Shown: positions 34,841 through 46,232, counted from the first letter of the stretch. The stretch is DNA of 64,000 bases from Cylindrobasidium torrendii FP15055 ss-10 (GCA_000934385.1 KN880435.1:62001-126000), one strand, 5' to 3'. Notes: a model not told the origin generated them from the letters alone. Made by a program: numbers and translations.

Positions 34841-34960
34841 TTCCAGTGCTCAAGTACTCAACGCTTTGGACGCAAAAAAGTGAAGTGATTCCAAATGAAT
34901 ATATTAAAACTCGACAAGGTATGTATGTAGTATGCTCAAAGTGTATTATTGACCGCTTGC

Positions 34961-36409
34961 TCAAGCAGTCGCCTTGGCCTTCACCAGACGTTTGGCCTCA
35001 CGCCTCCCCTTCCTCTCTGCCTCTTTAGCAATGCGGCTTTCTCTCCTCTCCTTGGCGACATCAGACTTGGTGAAGCTGTTCTTGGATACCCTCCTCTCCG
35101 ACTCCTTGTACCGTGCTAGCAAGGTTTCACCATCCACGAATTTGTTGCCCACGTCGACAAACTTGATGTCTGGCCGTCCCGGTTGCTCATAACGTTGAAT
35201 GGGCCGGGGCTTCAAGACGTAGCTAGGAATGGGAACACGAGGAAGAGTACGAGGATCTCCCGGCTTCACCAGCGCGGCTTCGCCTGCTCGTTTGGCGCGA
35301 GCCTTCGCACTTTCAATAGAGCCAGGCATAATAGTATCCTACGATGCATCAGTGAGGCTCGCAGTCCTATAACAGATATAAACGAACGGGATTGGTTTCG
35401 TCTGTTGCCTCCCAATAGTGCCGCTCGTACCGGTCACGCGCAGCGCTACGGTCGGGTTGCTCCTCCAGTTCGTCGGACTCAGAGGCAAGATGGCGGTCAT
35501 GACCCTGATGCGACAACGGGTCCACCTTCAAGAGAAACTCCATGCCATCAAGAAAACCTGTTTGCAGCGGGATATCCTGAGAAGTATGAGCTTTCAGACT
35601 CCGAGAACGTTGTGAAGGATAGAATGGGCTGGTTTATAAGTTTAAAAACCAGTTGGTGGATGATCGTGATGACAGAGGGCAAGGCAGGAGGGAGGACTGA
35701 CCTTCTGTACTCGGGAAGAAAGAGAAGGGGAATCGTCAGTTCCAGAAATGATTACGTGACAGCTTGTGAATTACCTGGAACGATAGTCAGTGCTAGTTCA
35801 AGACGGAAGTGAGGCTCAGGATAACATAAAAGTTGGAACCATGAGGTTGTCTTAAAGACTAATCGTAAAGCATCATGCATGGTGGTTTGATAGAGACGCA
35901 TACAGACCTTGACCCAATCTTTCTCCATGCCCTTCATGCGTAGAATAGCATCGACGCGACCAATGCTCATGTGAAATAGACGCGCGAGTTCGCGCAAGCT
36001 ATACTTGACGGGGTCGCGCATGTGCATCTTCCAAATTGTGTCCCGGACAGCATCGGAAAGGGGTGGCGGAGGCCTGAAGGTCGGATTCAACGGGAAAGGC
36101 TAGCAATTGTGAGCGAAAATAACGGTCACGGCCACGACCACGCACCACCTTGTCCCCTAGCCATTTGCAAGGGACATCCGCTTTCCTAAACTTGTCTCCG
36201 TGCATGGCCATAAACCCTTGGAAAGTGTCTGCGGTGATGACCTTCCGACTTTCGCCGTCCTCGTCGCCTTCCTTCTTGCCGGAAACATCCTTCTCATTGG
36301 CAGCAGGCGCCTCCGTTGCATATCCTCGACGCAGCGAAGTGAGGGCCACACGTCGCGGGCGCGACACAGGCGCGAGGCATTGAAGAAGGGAAGATGACCG
36401 TGGTGACAT
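34961..36409 (-). CDS. Mitochondrial small-subunit protein mS45 (Bot1-like)
   Basis: Four exons (36409-36149, 36099-35908, 35576-35388, 35338-34961) give 339 residues. The presequence (MSPRSSSLLQCLAPVSRPRR, with an R-x-Y cleavage region) is followed by the Bot1/eukaryotic mitochondrial regulator core: WKMHMRDPVKYSLRELARLF, HMSIGRVDAILRMKGMEKDW, then PLQTGFLDGMEFLL. The C-terminus is a basic helical tail. In yeast the protein sits in the mitoribosomal small subunit and affects respiration and cell size. Intron 2 (35907-35577) is unusually long at 331 bases, and a three-base AAG microexon near 35700 would be in frame, so this join is the least certain. The gene is 120 bases from the EF-Ts start, same strand; both are mitochondrial translation genes. 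Confidence 0.86.
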
Positions 36410-36549
36410 GTTCGCAACTGTGACCGCGAAATTTTCTGTGATTTAAGCGCGTCACGTGAGCTACTCACGTGTTCTCGATTTGATCAAGTAATACTGACCC
36501 GCGAAGTTCGAACTTACCCTGTTCACCAGGTTGTCAAACACTTACTACC

Positions 36550-37904
36550 ATGATCATGCAGGCGCTACGTCTTGTTCGGGAGTATGCAGTGATCCGGCCC
36601 GTCGTGGAGATCCAACTATCTGATGAAATGGCTACACAAGAGACGCACGATTTTCTTGTTCGCAATATCATTGAGAATCCCCATTTTCGCCAGTATCCAC
36701 CAGCGAACACGTATCGAAGGGCATTCTGGAAGTTTGTTATTGGACGTCTTGAGACGGCAGGCCATCTATCCTGTGTATTGCAGCAAAACTACTCACGCAC
36801 TTTCCGAAGAATCCTGACATCGAGATTGATACTTGTGTATATGATGTATTAATCAAACAACTTCAGTCTGTCGACGGGAAAGCGGCTTGCCCGCCATCTA
36901 TCAACTGATATTGACGCCGCCACAGAACCCGCAAAGCTCTGGGTGCCCCAGAGCCACCTTCTCCTTCGTATGTCACCCATTTCTGGCATCAAGGAGGCGC
37001 TACATCTGTAGCGCCTTTCCTTGAAGAGTATCAAACGGTTACATTGCTTGAGTCGCGCGCCCTAATACAGGAGGGGACTACTGGCCTGCGTACATGGCTT
37101 GCTTCCTTCTATTTGGCGGACTTTCTTATCCACCACTCTGGTGAGCTGTACCGTTTGCATAGTCATACAGCCCACACTGACTTGCCAAAGAAACTGTTCA
37201 AAACCTTCGCGTTCTTGAGGTTGGCTCTGGAATTGGCTTTGTTGGAGTCATCGTCGGTAGCCTCCAAATGTTGCAACCGGACGACCGTTCTATGCTATTT
37301 CTCACCGATGTCAATGCCGAGGTGGTCGCCCGATGTATGAGCAATGTAAAGTTGCCTTGCAGTATGTTGCACGACGCCTAACAACCCCAATCTCATACGC
37401 ATAGAGATCGCACCGCGTCCAGTTCACGCATCAATCATAGTGTACTGGACTGGATGGACTCCCTTCAGAACGCTGAAGTGTTGTCAAATCGGCTAAAAGA
37501 CATGGATCCTGATGTTATTGTCGGCGCCGACGTCGTATGCAACCAAACTGATGACAGTGCTGAAGCTCATGGTCGGACAGGTATTCGACCCAAGCTTAAT
37601 CTCACCTTTGGTGCAAACACTTCGCATTGCCATGGGGTCACGTCCGAATGGGAAGTCAAGGTATGCACTCCTGGCTGTCAACGAGCGAACCTCAGAAACC
37701 CGCGACCTCTTTCGCCACCATGTCCACGGTAGCCTGCTTGATCCCGGGCAAAATGGTTTCTGACATCGCGCAGACGCCGGCATGACCCTTGAAGAGCTCA
37801 AAATCACAAGAGAAGATAACATGTTCTTGGATGTCACTGACCAGAGGGCCGTTCAAGTAGACAAAGTTAAGCTGCTACGTATATCCCTAGTAGGTGAGGA
37901 TTAG
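36550..37904 (+). CDS. EFM3: Protein-lysine methyltransferase, EFM3/FAM86 type
   Basis: Exons 36550-36774, 36810-36865, 36926-37140, 37191-37361, 37407-37534, 37581-37728, 37774-37904 give about 357 residues. The N-terminal FAM86-like part (PPANTYRRAFWKFVIGRLE) leads to a seven-beta-strand methyltransferase: motif I RVLEVGSGIGFVGVIVG, an acidic post-I strand (LFLTDVNAEVV), and DVIVGADVVFDPSL. It probably methylates elongation factor 2 in the cytosol, as yeast Efm3 does. The first join is uncertain: a 35-base intron (36775-36809) keeps the conserved WKFVIGRLE, while a 38-base alternative (36746-36783) also keeps frame. The exon 5 acceptor is a tandem AGAG, and only the second AG restores PCNRTASSSRINHSVLDWM. 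Confidence 0.8.
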
Positions 37905-37937
37905 ACTGGTACAATGTAGAATAAACCCTGCTGTATA

Positions 37938-39229
37938 TTAAGATGTAGATTTGACAGTACTGCAGATGCGACAAGTCCAAAAGTCATGAGGTATAGGGCC
38001 TTGCCCGCACACTAGGCACGTCCAACCGACCGTACTTCTGGCAGGTCGTGTAGAGGAGCAAGCATCACACTGTAATGCTTGTGGCGAGTTGACGAGTGTG
38101 CACACAACACAAGACCAATCAGAGTCTACGCCCTCGGGCGTAAGGGGCAAGCGCGCGCGCTTGGAGCTTGGCTTTCCCCCGTGGATAGTTGGAGAACGCG
38201 TTCGCTTGACTGGAGCTTTGGCAGGCGACGCAGGCAGCTTGGACGGGCCAGGTAGATGTTTTGCAGCGTCTCTACTATCTGCGACAATGAGAACTTCGTC
38301 GTCATCTTCTTCGTCGTCGATATCTGAGTCCCCAGTGAGGTCAATTATACTGTTCTCAGCGGCTTTGACAGCTTCCTCCTCAGCGCGCTTGCCCTGTCCG
38401 CAAGCTCTTTCGTCTCTTGCACGCCGCTCCGCGGCCTTTGATAGTCGTCAAATGGAGTACCTCACGTTAAACCTGAGCCATTTACCTGAACTGCAAGCTC
38501 TCGTGGAGACAGTTTGGACTGAATCCTCCCTGATTGGCCTAGCTTCTGACCGCCACTGTCACCCATAACCCTGCCGACCCGGTCTCGCTTCTCAGCTGCG
38601 GCGAGTGCCCTGGCCTTGGATACATGGAGAGGAAGATTATGAGAATGTCCCGCACCAAGACGTCGACCAGCAGAAAAGAAGCCCTCTCCAGCATACCCTG
38701 TGCGTGCAAGATTGTCGTACTCGTCCTGCAGTCCAGAAAGGTATTTGTAGAACTTCTCGTCGTGGGGACCGTGGACATTGTGCGTTAGCTGTTGGACATT
38801 CTCTTAGCAAACCAGCATTTGATGGACATGCATGAATACGTACCTCGTGAAGCATAGTCCCGATGATATCTTCGAAAGTAAGGAATGCGTCGGAGTCGTA
38901 AGGTGGGCGCAGCCTCAACAGAATCTTCCGACCGCGATTAACATCTTTGGACGCAGCCGTCAGATACTATGCGTCCCGTGGCCCTGGCCATGGACATACT
39001 CATTCCTACATCACGCTCAGCTCTTTTGGCCATGATACCACACATAATGCCTACCTAAGAGGTTTTCTTCCTTGGGGAAGAATTCGGCAAGGACTGGGAG
39101 TCTCCATTTATGTGACCGCATAATAGGTTTGACAAAAGAGGCGACCTTCTTGAGTATACTGAGTGCTTCATCTGCCCTCTTCATGTTCTTGAGGTGCGTA
39201 TATGAGTCGACCCAGTGGTCTGTTGACAT
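37938..39229 (-). CDS. WSS1: DNA-dependent metalloprotease WSS1 (WLM domain)
   Basis: Four exons (39229-39055, 38944-38844, 38788-38486, 38435-37938) encode 358 residues. The WLM metalloprotease domain (residues ~25-160) carries PIMRSHKWRLPVLAEF, RLRPPYDSDAFLTFEDI and the zinc site HELTHNVHGPHDEKF: HExxH plus a third ligand histidine. The C-terminal region is disordered with two hydrophobic-acidic segments (SIIDLTGDSDI and EVLIV) that look like SUMO-interacting motifs. Then come two RanBP2-type zinc fingers (DWSCVVCTLVNSPQALQCDA; WTCLVCGQGPIPHDFWTCRI). WSS1 digests proteins crosslinked to DNA, is activated by ssDNA and is recruited to SUMOylated targets and Cdc48. The start lies head to head with a degenerate WLM paralogue, 203 bases apart. 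Confidence 0.95.
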
Positions 39230-39432
39230 CTTGGTGGCTGAAAGGAATAACCGCGAACTCGAGGCGTTCTCCGCGTAACTTTCGGACAGCGCGGAGGAGC
39301 GCGTCGCGGTTCAAGCACAAGACGCGTTGTCACGTGCAACTTGTGACACAGGTTATTAGTATTCGGTCCGATGGCCGACTTCTAGGCGCGATCGCGCGAG
39401 GTCCTTCGTCCTTCCATTCACACAACTTGAAC
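39230..39432. promoter_or_regulatory. Shared divergent promoter of WSS1 and its WLM paralogue
   Basis: Only 203 bases separate the two divergent ATGs (39229 minus, 39433 plus), so both promoters overlap. There is no evident TATA box. GCGC-rich and CACGTG-like bits (CACGTG at 39331-39336) are present; the latter is an E-box, a possible bHLH site. Shared control of an active protease and its degenerate partner is inferred. Confidence 0.5.
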
Positions 39433-40190
39433 ATGTCTGACCCACGACGGCCATATGGACCAAAAGAGAAGGAGCGCGCATTGTCTTCCTCGGTCTTCAA
39501 GAAGATTGAAATTCTTGAAGACCACATTCATGCAAACGTTGCACGCGAGCTTCTCGAGCATGTCGCCTACCTTGCTACGCCAGTTGTAAAGAGGCATGGT
39601 TGGACAGTGGCTGTATTGAAAGAGCGTGACCCGGAGAACAATGAAGAAGGCTCTAGCTCGTCAAAAGAAGGTGCGTCCTAACTACAGATGATTAACCGTC
39701 TTATTGACTTGGGAACCTCCAGCCGATGGCTACATAATCGTTGTTCGTATCCGTTCTCCGGAGTCATCCTTTGCTTCTGAAGATTCCATCGTCAACTCGA
39801 TACTTTATGAGGTCCGTCGCGCCGCGCTTATTTTCACCTACTCTTCTGACTTGCAGCCAGTTGACCGCTCTCCAATATCCCCATAACAAACCCAACAAGT
39901 CCAAGCGCCATCAGCTACACCTTCAACTCAAGAGTGAATACGAAAAATTGAAAAAGACCGGATCCATGGGAGACAACCAAGTCGCCATACGGGGTCGACG
40001 TGGGGCTCCACCAAAGAAACAACGGCGCAAACCTCAAAAGCACCATGAATATCTGGGGCCATGGATAGACATCAGCCCGTCAACAGCAGCACTGTTCACT
40101 GCGACTACTGGAATAGCTATCATTGGATTTCTTCTCTGGCGAGACATGCGCAGAAATATCGTTCCGTCTATAAGAATGTTTGACCCATAG
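39433..40190 (+). CDS. Degenerate, membrane-anchored WLM-domain protein (WSS1 paralogue)
   Basis: Three exons (39433-39670, 39723-39811, 39861-40190) encode 218 residues. The order follows WSS1: a helix (ARELLEHVAYLATPVVKRHG) ending HGWTVAVLKE, a strand (VVRIRSPESSFASEDS), then the position of the zinc site. There WSS1 has HELTH, while this protein has YELTA, and the third ligand region GPHD reads YPHNKP. Both helix histidines are lost, so it should not bind zinc or cut. Both introns sit where WSS1 introns sit, in the same phase (phase 1 before the strand, phase 0 after the Glu of the helix), which shows common descent. The C-terminus is basic (KKQRRKPQKHH), then one membrane segment (AALFTATTGIAIIGFLLW). 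No RanBP2 fingers or SUMO motifs are present. Function unknown. Confidence 0.78.
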
Positions 40191-40811
40191 GGTAACTATT
40201 CCTTGGAGTACAGTTATAGCACACCTACCTTAATATCTTGCCTAGTACTAGTAATGCATCCCCACCTTCAGCTCAAACATTGCCACTCGTCATATCATGA
40301 TTAACTCATATAACGAAAGTTCGACAAGCAGCTGTTGAAGTCGAACACAATGGACGAACAGCGATTTCACCCAAAGCTCTTTCTGCGAGAAATACCACAA
40401 ATCTGTGCATCGTGGACAAGCATGTGCAATAGCGTAGATGAAATGGTATATACACAAGCGCATTCAGTCCAGCGGAACGTAGGTCTGTATCGAAAGAAGA
40501 AAAAGTGGAGTCTGTCCATCAAGAAGGTGGTATGTCGATAGATAAGACGGGTAACATGCATAGCATTATAAGCATTAGGTGACATTGGGTACACAACACG
40601 GTTGCATGTACGCCAGAATAGGTCAGGAGAAGCCTGTATGGGCACAGGAAAGGATAGACGGAGGTAGGAGTCATCGGCTTCCACAGGTATTAATTGTAGA
40701 GCGGGTATGTCCGTGAAAAAAGCGTGAAAGCAGCATCGGATGATGAGTGGAAGACGCAACAAAGCCTATTCAACAGTGAGTGTGCATTACAACTAGTACG
40801 TGACGACCTAC
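40191..40811. other. Convergent intergenic stretch
   Basis: This 621-base gap between two convergent genes should hold both 3' untranslated regions. A minus-strand ORF at 40367-40762 (131 codons) lacks any motif and is probably chance. Nothing else was recognised. Confidence 0.4.
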
Positions 40812-42036
40812 TCATAGTAGCTGGAGATAGTTTGAAGGCGCAACTGGAAAACGTAGAAGGTATTAGAGAAGGCAGACAGAGAAAGAGCTGACACGTACTG
40901 CCGGTCACACCGTCAGCCCTCCTAGCTGACCACCACTTGCCTGCTGGTCTGTCAGCCAATCCGTCCTCGGTTGTTGTAGATCAGGCAAACACACCTTGTT
41001 TGTCGACGATATCGAGGAGATCACCTTTATTGAAGCTCAACTCGTTGGGGTCATCAGGGGAAGCAGTGTCTATCTGACGTTAGAGATGGGGGCACACATG
41101 TACTTGAGCACATACAAGCATAAAGTGCCTTGGCTTTGGATGCCGGTGGGTCGCTTGCCACATCGGAGAGTGTGTTTCCAATGCCGGCCATGCCAGGCCC
41201 TTGCGGTGAGCCAGGGATATTGGCTTCTGCCATATTATTTCCGGTGTGAACGCTTCCTGGACCACCAGCGCTCTTTGGAGCATCCCCGGCACCACTCGTG
41301 AAGCTACCTGTACTCCTGAGCCCGCCGGGCGCACCACCATAGCTTCCTGCGCCCCCAATGCTGCCCGGTTTGTTGTACATATCCGATCCAATGCCGCCAG
41401 ATGCGTAGTTGTTTGCGTAGCCTGGGTTGGGTGCCATGTTCATTGAATTGGCAGCGCGCGAACGAGTGCGGCGGCGCGAAGGAGGGGTGAGCCCACCCGT
41501 GCCCATGGAATTGAAGAGGTGGAGGATGAGTGAATCTTCTTCCGCAGTGAAGTAAAGCACCCAGAGAATGTTGACAATCGCGAGAATGAGCCAGCCTGCG
41601 GCCATGGTGTTCAAAGCCCCGTCGTTAGCGTAGATGCCTTTTTGCACGCCCTCGACGGCGTACACTATCGCGACCGCGCCGAAAACTGATATCGGGAAGC
41701 GATGCATGGCAATAGAATCGCTCGCGAGGGTGTAGAGCACGCCAAGGATGAGCCCGAGCTCTAGGAATATTGCGAACCATTGTGTGCCGACTGTTGTTGC
41801 TGTGCCGAATTTTGCGGCAGATATGCACTGCACGCGGTCAACGAATCTGCCAAAACAGGTTCACTGAGTACATACCTGGCCAATGAATGCCACAAACCAG
41901 CCCGCCTGCCCCATGAATATGATGTTTTGTGCGGGAAAGGGAAATAACACACCACGGCCAAAATCGACGTGAAAAGAAACATGTAGTGCGAGATGATTGG
42001 AGTAAAATCCAGCCCTTCATTTGCGCGGGGTGGCAT
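40812..42036 (-). CDS. SHO1: High-osmolarity sensor SHO1
   Basis: Six exons (42036-41953, 41905-41876, 41827-41116, 41069-40995, 40940-40899, 40843-40812) give 324 residues. Four membrane segments follow a short N-terminus (SHYMFLFTSILAV, AGWFVAFIGQ, QWFAIFLELGLILGVLYTLA and the later VFGAVAIVYAVEGV, WLILAIVNILWVLYF). A Gly/Ser-rich cytosolic linker follows, then a C-terminal SH3 domain: AKALYAYTASPDDPNELSF, GDLLDIVDKQGKWWSA, DGVTGIAPSNYLQLL. SHO1 is the plasma-membrane osmosensor of the HOG pathway whose SH3 binds Pbs2 MAPKK. The SH3 is split by three introns; the tandem AG at 41071-41075 is resolved by the conserved ALYAYTA. Confidence 0.96.
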
Positions 42037-42528
42037 GGCGGCAATTTGTAGAAGGGAAAGTAAAGTTACAGGAAGGTGAGGGAACTTGGGACCAGTGACG
42101 GGGGGAGAACAAGATGGAAGTCACCACGTGGTAACGAGTCCGCTCTGACAGCAGATGATCGACATCGGTTTTCGACCACAGGCTGAGGTTGGACCACTCT
42201 TTCCTAGCCAGATGGCTGGTGTATGAGTTTCTCGAGCGCCTACGTTGTCGAATTTTTATACGTGGCAAGGTGCAGTGCAACATTCTACGCTGGCCTTGCG
42301 TTGCCAGAAAACGAATTGCCAATTCCCGCATCCAAAAAGAGACGCTATGACGTCTAAACCAACCAGAACCACGTGGTTCAGGAGGCAACGAATTGACCGC
42401 TTCAAGTCGAACAACTACTGTGCTTTCCCGCAGCTCGTGGACAGCCTATAAACTTTGCATTGTGTAATGTACAGTATGGTTTGTTCTTGAAAAGGTACAT
42501 ATCCGTAACTAATGTTCAGTGTTTGTTT
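42037..42528. other. Intergenic stretch
   Basis: This 492-base gap holds the SHO1 promoter (minus strand) and the 3' end of the RNF10/MAG2 transcript. No element recognised. Confidence 0.4.
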
Positions 42529-44562
42529 CTACCGTCTGCGCGATGCCGAAGGCCCTCCACCGCCGATTATAACAAGTTTATTGCTTCGTTTCTTCCGACC
42601 GCCTCCAACATTCACGTTACGCATCTCTAGTTCGTGCCATGCTGCGTCGATATCCCATTCATCCTCCTCATCCCGTCGGATCGTACGCTGCGGTCCACTT
42701 GAAGCACCAGGGTTTTGCAGTGTCGAGGCGAAACTGCGGTTTCCCCAAGCGCCAGACGCAATCGGCGGAGTCGATGAAACATCTCCTTGCGTGTGCTCTG
42801 GCTCTTCCAGAGCACTTTCCACGAACGAGGGCACAGATGCTGAACTGGGGATCCAGACGGTGTTTCCCAACCCCTTCTCCCGCTCCTTCTCTTCCGCTCG
42901 TGCGCGTGCGCGATCGTCCTTCTTCTCCTTATCGCGTCTCTTAGACGACCTTGTGCGAAGCGGCCCTTCAAAGTTCTTGAGACCGTCCTGTCCGACGACT
43001 CCAGTAAGGTCTGCCTCGATGAACACAACGTCTGAGCCTTCTGGCATATGTGCCAAGTACTTGCAGCGTTTACGCAAGTCGTCGTTGACCGAGCCTTCTG
43101 ACAACGCTTCGATCTGTACGTCTATGGTGTCCGGAAATGCTGAATAGCTTGCAAAGTGGGACAATAGAATACGAATGTCCAGAGGATGAAGGAAGAGTGG
43201 TAGGCCAGATGCCGCTTGATAGTAGTAGTATGTTGAAGTTGACGGCGGTGGCGGATTGACATTTCTGCGCTGGCGTGGTCCATTCCTAGTCGTGGAATTC
43301 GGTCGAGGAGGTACAACTCCAGCAGGTGTCGCCACCAATGACTCCCCTGGACCATCTGCAGACTTTAGAGCAGCCTGCGCTGCGCGGTGCTGCCGAGCGC
43401 GAACATGCCTTTCCTCCAGCTCTCGCACGGCTTGCTGCGCTTTATCGATTTGAGATCGTAGCACGACGTTATCCAATGCAGCAGCACGCTCCATTTGATA
43501 CCGCACTTTCTGGTCTGCGGCATCGACGAAGGAAACACCAAGTTCATCATCCATTCCCGCCAGCGTGCGTCGTTCAATCGAAAGCTCATCGAGGTCGTTT
43601 GAAAGGTCAGCGGCCAGATACTCTGGAGTTGCGAGCATAAATTTGGAGTAATTAAACACGTCGGGCATGAAATGGAAGGGGGCCTGATGGGGAGGAAGGA
43701 GCTCAGATGGCCATGTATGGGATCGAGGCAGCGCAAGAGTGGTGATTTGAGGGCGCTGCATCAGTCGCATGCGCATGGTTGAACCAGCGCGGGGCGCTTC
43801 GAATGGATTCTCAGCAAAGGACGAGGACGAGGCAGTTGAGGACGAGCCCACGACGGCCTCTGAGGCTGTATCAAATATCGGTCCGTCGAACCATTTGACA
43901 GACTTGAGCTGGCCATCGTTGATGGAGTCAAAACAGATAGGACAGCGCGCCCAGCCCTTCTCTGATGTGTTCAAGTAATGTAGGATGCAGGGGTAGCAAA
44001 AGACCTGCCCGGGCTGGGTCAGTCATCGAAGGCTCCGTACCAACAAAGAGTCGTACATGACCGCATTTCGTCATCCGCGAAGCCGTCGGAGGCGATAGAC
44101 AGATAGGGCAAGTCGTGTGTCCTTCTCCAGATGCGCCATCGCCACCAGAAGCTGCTGAGGCAAGCGCAGATGCCCGTGGAATGATGACTTGGACAATATC
44201 GCTCCACTGAAAGTAACTGCAGGGGTACTCAGAACACGAAGGATATCCAAGCTACAAACTTACATGTCAGGGTCCGCAAAATGAACGGTGTAGTCCCCCA
44301 TCGGGGTCATAACAAAGCGATAGTGGGCGTTGACAAACCCTGCGCGATATTCATGAACACCAGTCTATTATCCATGGAAGCCAGAAACCGCACGTTCTTT
44401 GTTCCAAATCCCATGATGATTTCCTGCCCGCCGGTTGCTTCGACGAGGAAGATGAGAGAGTTGAGGTTGCTGGCGCGGCGGCAGCGTGAAGTTGAGCAAA
44501 TGATTCACGTCTTGGCCCTTGCCCTTCTTGGAGGGCACTAGGTTTCCCGAGACCGTGCTCAT
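42529..44562 (-). CDS. MAG2: RING-finger protein, RNF10/MAG2 type
   Basis: Four exons (44562-44394, 44339-44264, 44216-44057, 44004-42529) encode 626 residues. The N-terminal signature (SKKGKGQDVNHLLNFTLPPR, WNKERFVNAHYRFV, DYTVHFADPDIYFQW) is typical of RNF10/MAG2. The RING finger follows (CPICLSPPTASRMTKCGHVF, CYPCILHYLNTSEKGWARCP, IC). The rest has a middle Tyr/Pro block (YYYYQAASGLPLFLHPLDIR) and a basic and acidic tail ending GGGGPSASRRR. RNF10/Mag2 are E3 ligases linked to 40S ribosome ubiquitination (uS3, uS5) and to alkylation-damage phenotypes in yeast. The first exon boundary uses a gtgcgg donor so that WNKERFVNAHYRF stays intact; the other frame breaks it. Confidence 0.92.
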
Positions 44563-44762
44563 CGTGTGCCAACCTCTGGACCAGGAATGTGTAGGTGATA
44601 CTCAGTGGCGGGATGTCCTCCTTCCCCGATGGAGGGAGGATTAGGGAGAGCTCTCCAGGTGCCGATCATCGACTCGACTCAGACCCACGTGTGCGACTGA
44701 ACTCATAACCGCCAAGTTCCAACGAACGACTAAGGGAGAAGCAAACTGTCCACGCATTTTCT

Positions 44763-46232
44763 ATGGGAAAGAACTCCAATCCGGCAGATGCATTTCGCAA
44801 GGCCCAGCGCAAGAAAGAGTTGAAGAAGGCAGGTTATGTATCTGTTGTTTACTTCTTCTACTGAACGCCTTCAGTAGAACAAGGCCACACGCAAGAACAC
44901 ACGCGACTTTCAGCTAGTCAAACAGGACACCTGGGGTTGGAACGCTCATGCCCTCGCTCAAATGATTTTCTTACGTTGTTCCAGACCTCCAGGATGAAAT
45001 CGAACGTCTCGAGAGCGTCGGTAAACCAGATGACCGAGACAAAGCCCGCCTTGCCGAGCTCAAGGCAGAGCTTGAGCGCATAAACAAGAAGAAGGCGGAG
45101 TGGGTAGAAGAACATCCAGAGCACAGGCGTCTTGTGTATCGAGGACGCAAAGAAACGGACACTAGCAAGCTGGAGCATGCCCTCGCGACGGCCAAGCCAA
45201 AACGCAACTACTTCCGCGCGAATGGCCTCCCTCGCCATCCTGAACGTAGCATTTATTACGATGCAGTCATGAACCCGTACGGCGTCGCACCACCAGGCAT
45301 GCCATACAAAGAAAGAGGTGCGAGTGCAGCCACTTTTCTAATTGATCTCACTCCATCTCCCTCTAGACTTATTACCTGGAGAAGTTGACAGTGAAGCTGA
45401 AGATGAGGGTATGAATATGCCAAAATCATTGCTTCGATATCTCACGAATGCCACAGATGTACCCATGCCCGACGTGCTCTTGCCAAATGGTGAAATGCCC
45501 ATAGGCCCAGATGAAGACATACCGCTACCCGATGGGCCTGCTCCCGGAGAAGAAGTGATGGAGGACTTCTCACTTCCACCTATGCCATCAATGCCACCTC
45601 CGTTGTTGTTGCCAAATGGTGTACCGCCACCCCCGCCGCCTCCAGGATTCATGGCTCCCATTGGGGTCCCTCCCCCACCACCAGGGCCGCCTCCAAACTT
45701 TGTCCTTACCAGTATGCCGCCTCCCCCACCACCAAATTTCATTCCAGGAATGGGTGTCGCACCTCCAGGGTTTTTCCCCCGCGGTAATTCTGGTTTGGAC
45801 GCCATTTCACGAAGCCCCCAAACCGTTCAAGGTCACAAAAGCCAGCCACTCCCAGCACCACACCCCTCCCTGCCACCAAAACCGACCAATAAACCAATAC
45901 ATACAGGGACTACCTCGGCATCAGCTGTTATATCTGCGGAGCCTCAACTTCGCGACCTCAAAGCTGAGGCTACGTCCTTTATGCCGGCGTCTCTCAAGAA
46001 ACATGCGACTAAGAAGAATGGAAACAGCAGGATCAATGCAGCGCCGGGCCTCGGCGAGGACGACGATAAGACTCCTCGCCCCGACCTTCTCAGTGTTCTT
46101 GCAAACCAATTCGGGCCTGTGCCCACACCTCCGGCGGCATCACGACCAGTCGCAGAGCCAGTCACTAGCACGAGCAAGGATGATTATGCAAAGTTCGTGA
46201 ATGAGATGGGGGATATCTTGGGTGCGAAGTAA
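44763..46232 (+). CDS. WW-domain-binding splicing factor WBP11
   Basis: Four exons (44763-44828, 44878-44935, 44985-45317, 45367-46232) give 440 residues. The N-terminus matches the WBP11/SIPP1 family (NPADAFRKAQRKKELKKNKA, then DLQDEIERLE, RLVYRGRKETDTSKLE, PKRNYFRANGLPRHPERSIY). The middle is an extreme proline-rich region with runs of P (residues ~245-330) that bind WW domains. The end has a PDLLSVLANQFGPVPTPP-type motif. The family takes part in pre-mRNA splicing in nuclear speckles, with PQBP1 in animals. The first intron appears to use a GC donor (gcaggt at 44829) to give KKELKKNKATRK; other joins break the frame. Confidence 0.9.

Noticed and set aside
36550..37904. EFM3 as a frameshifted pseudogene
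   Set aside because: After resolving a tandem AG acceptor and choosing a short first intron, all seven exons keep frame and all methyltransferase motifs are intact.
40367..40762. Minus-strand ORF of 131 codons between convergent genes
   Set aside because: Amino-acid composition is erratic and the ORF lies in expected 3' UTRs.
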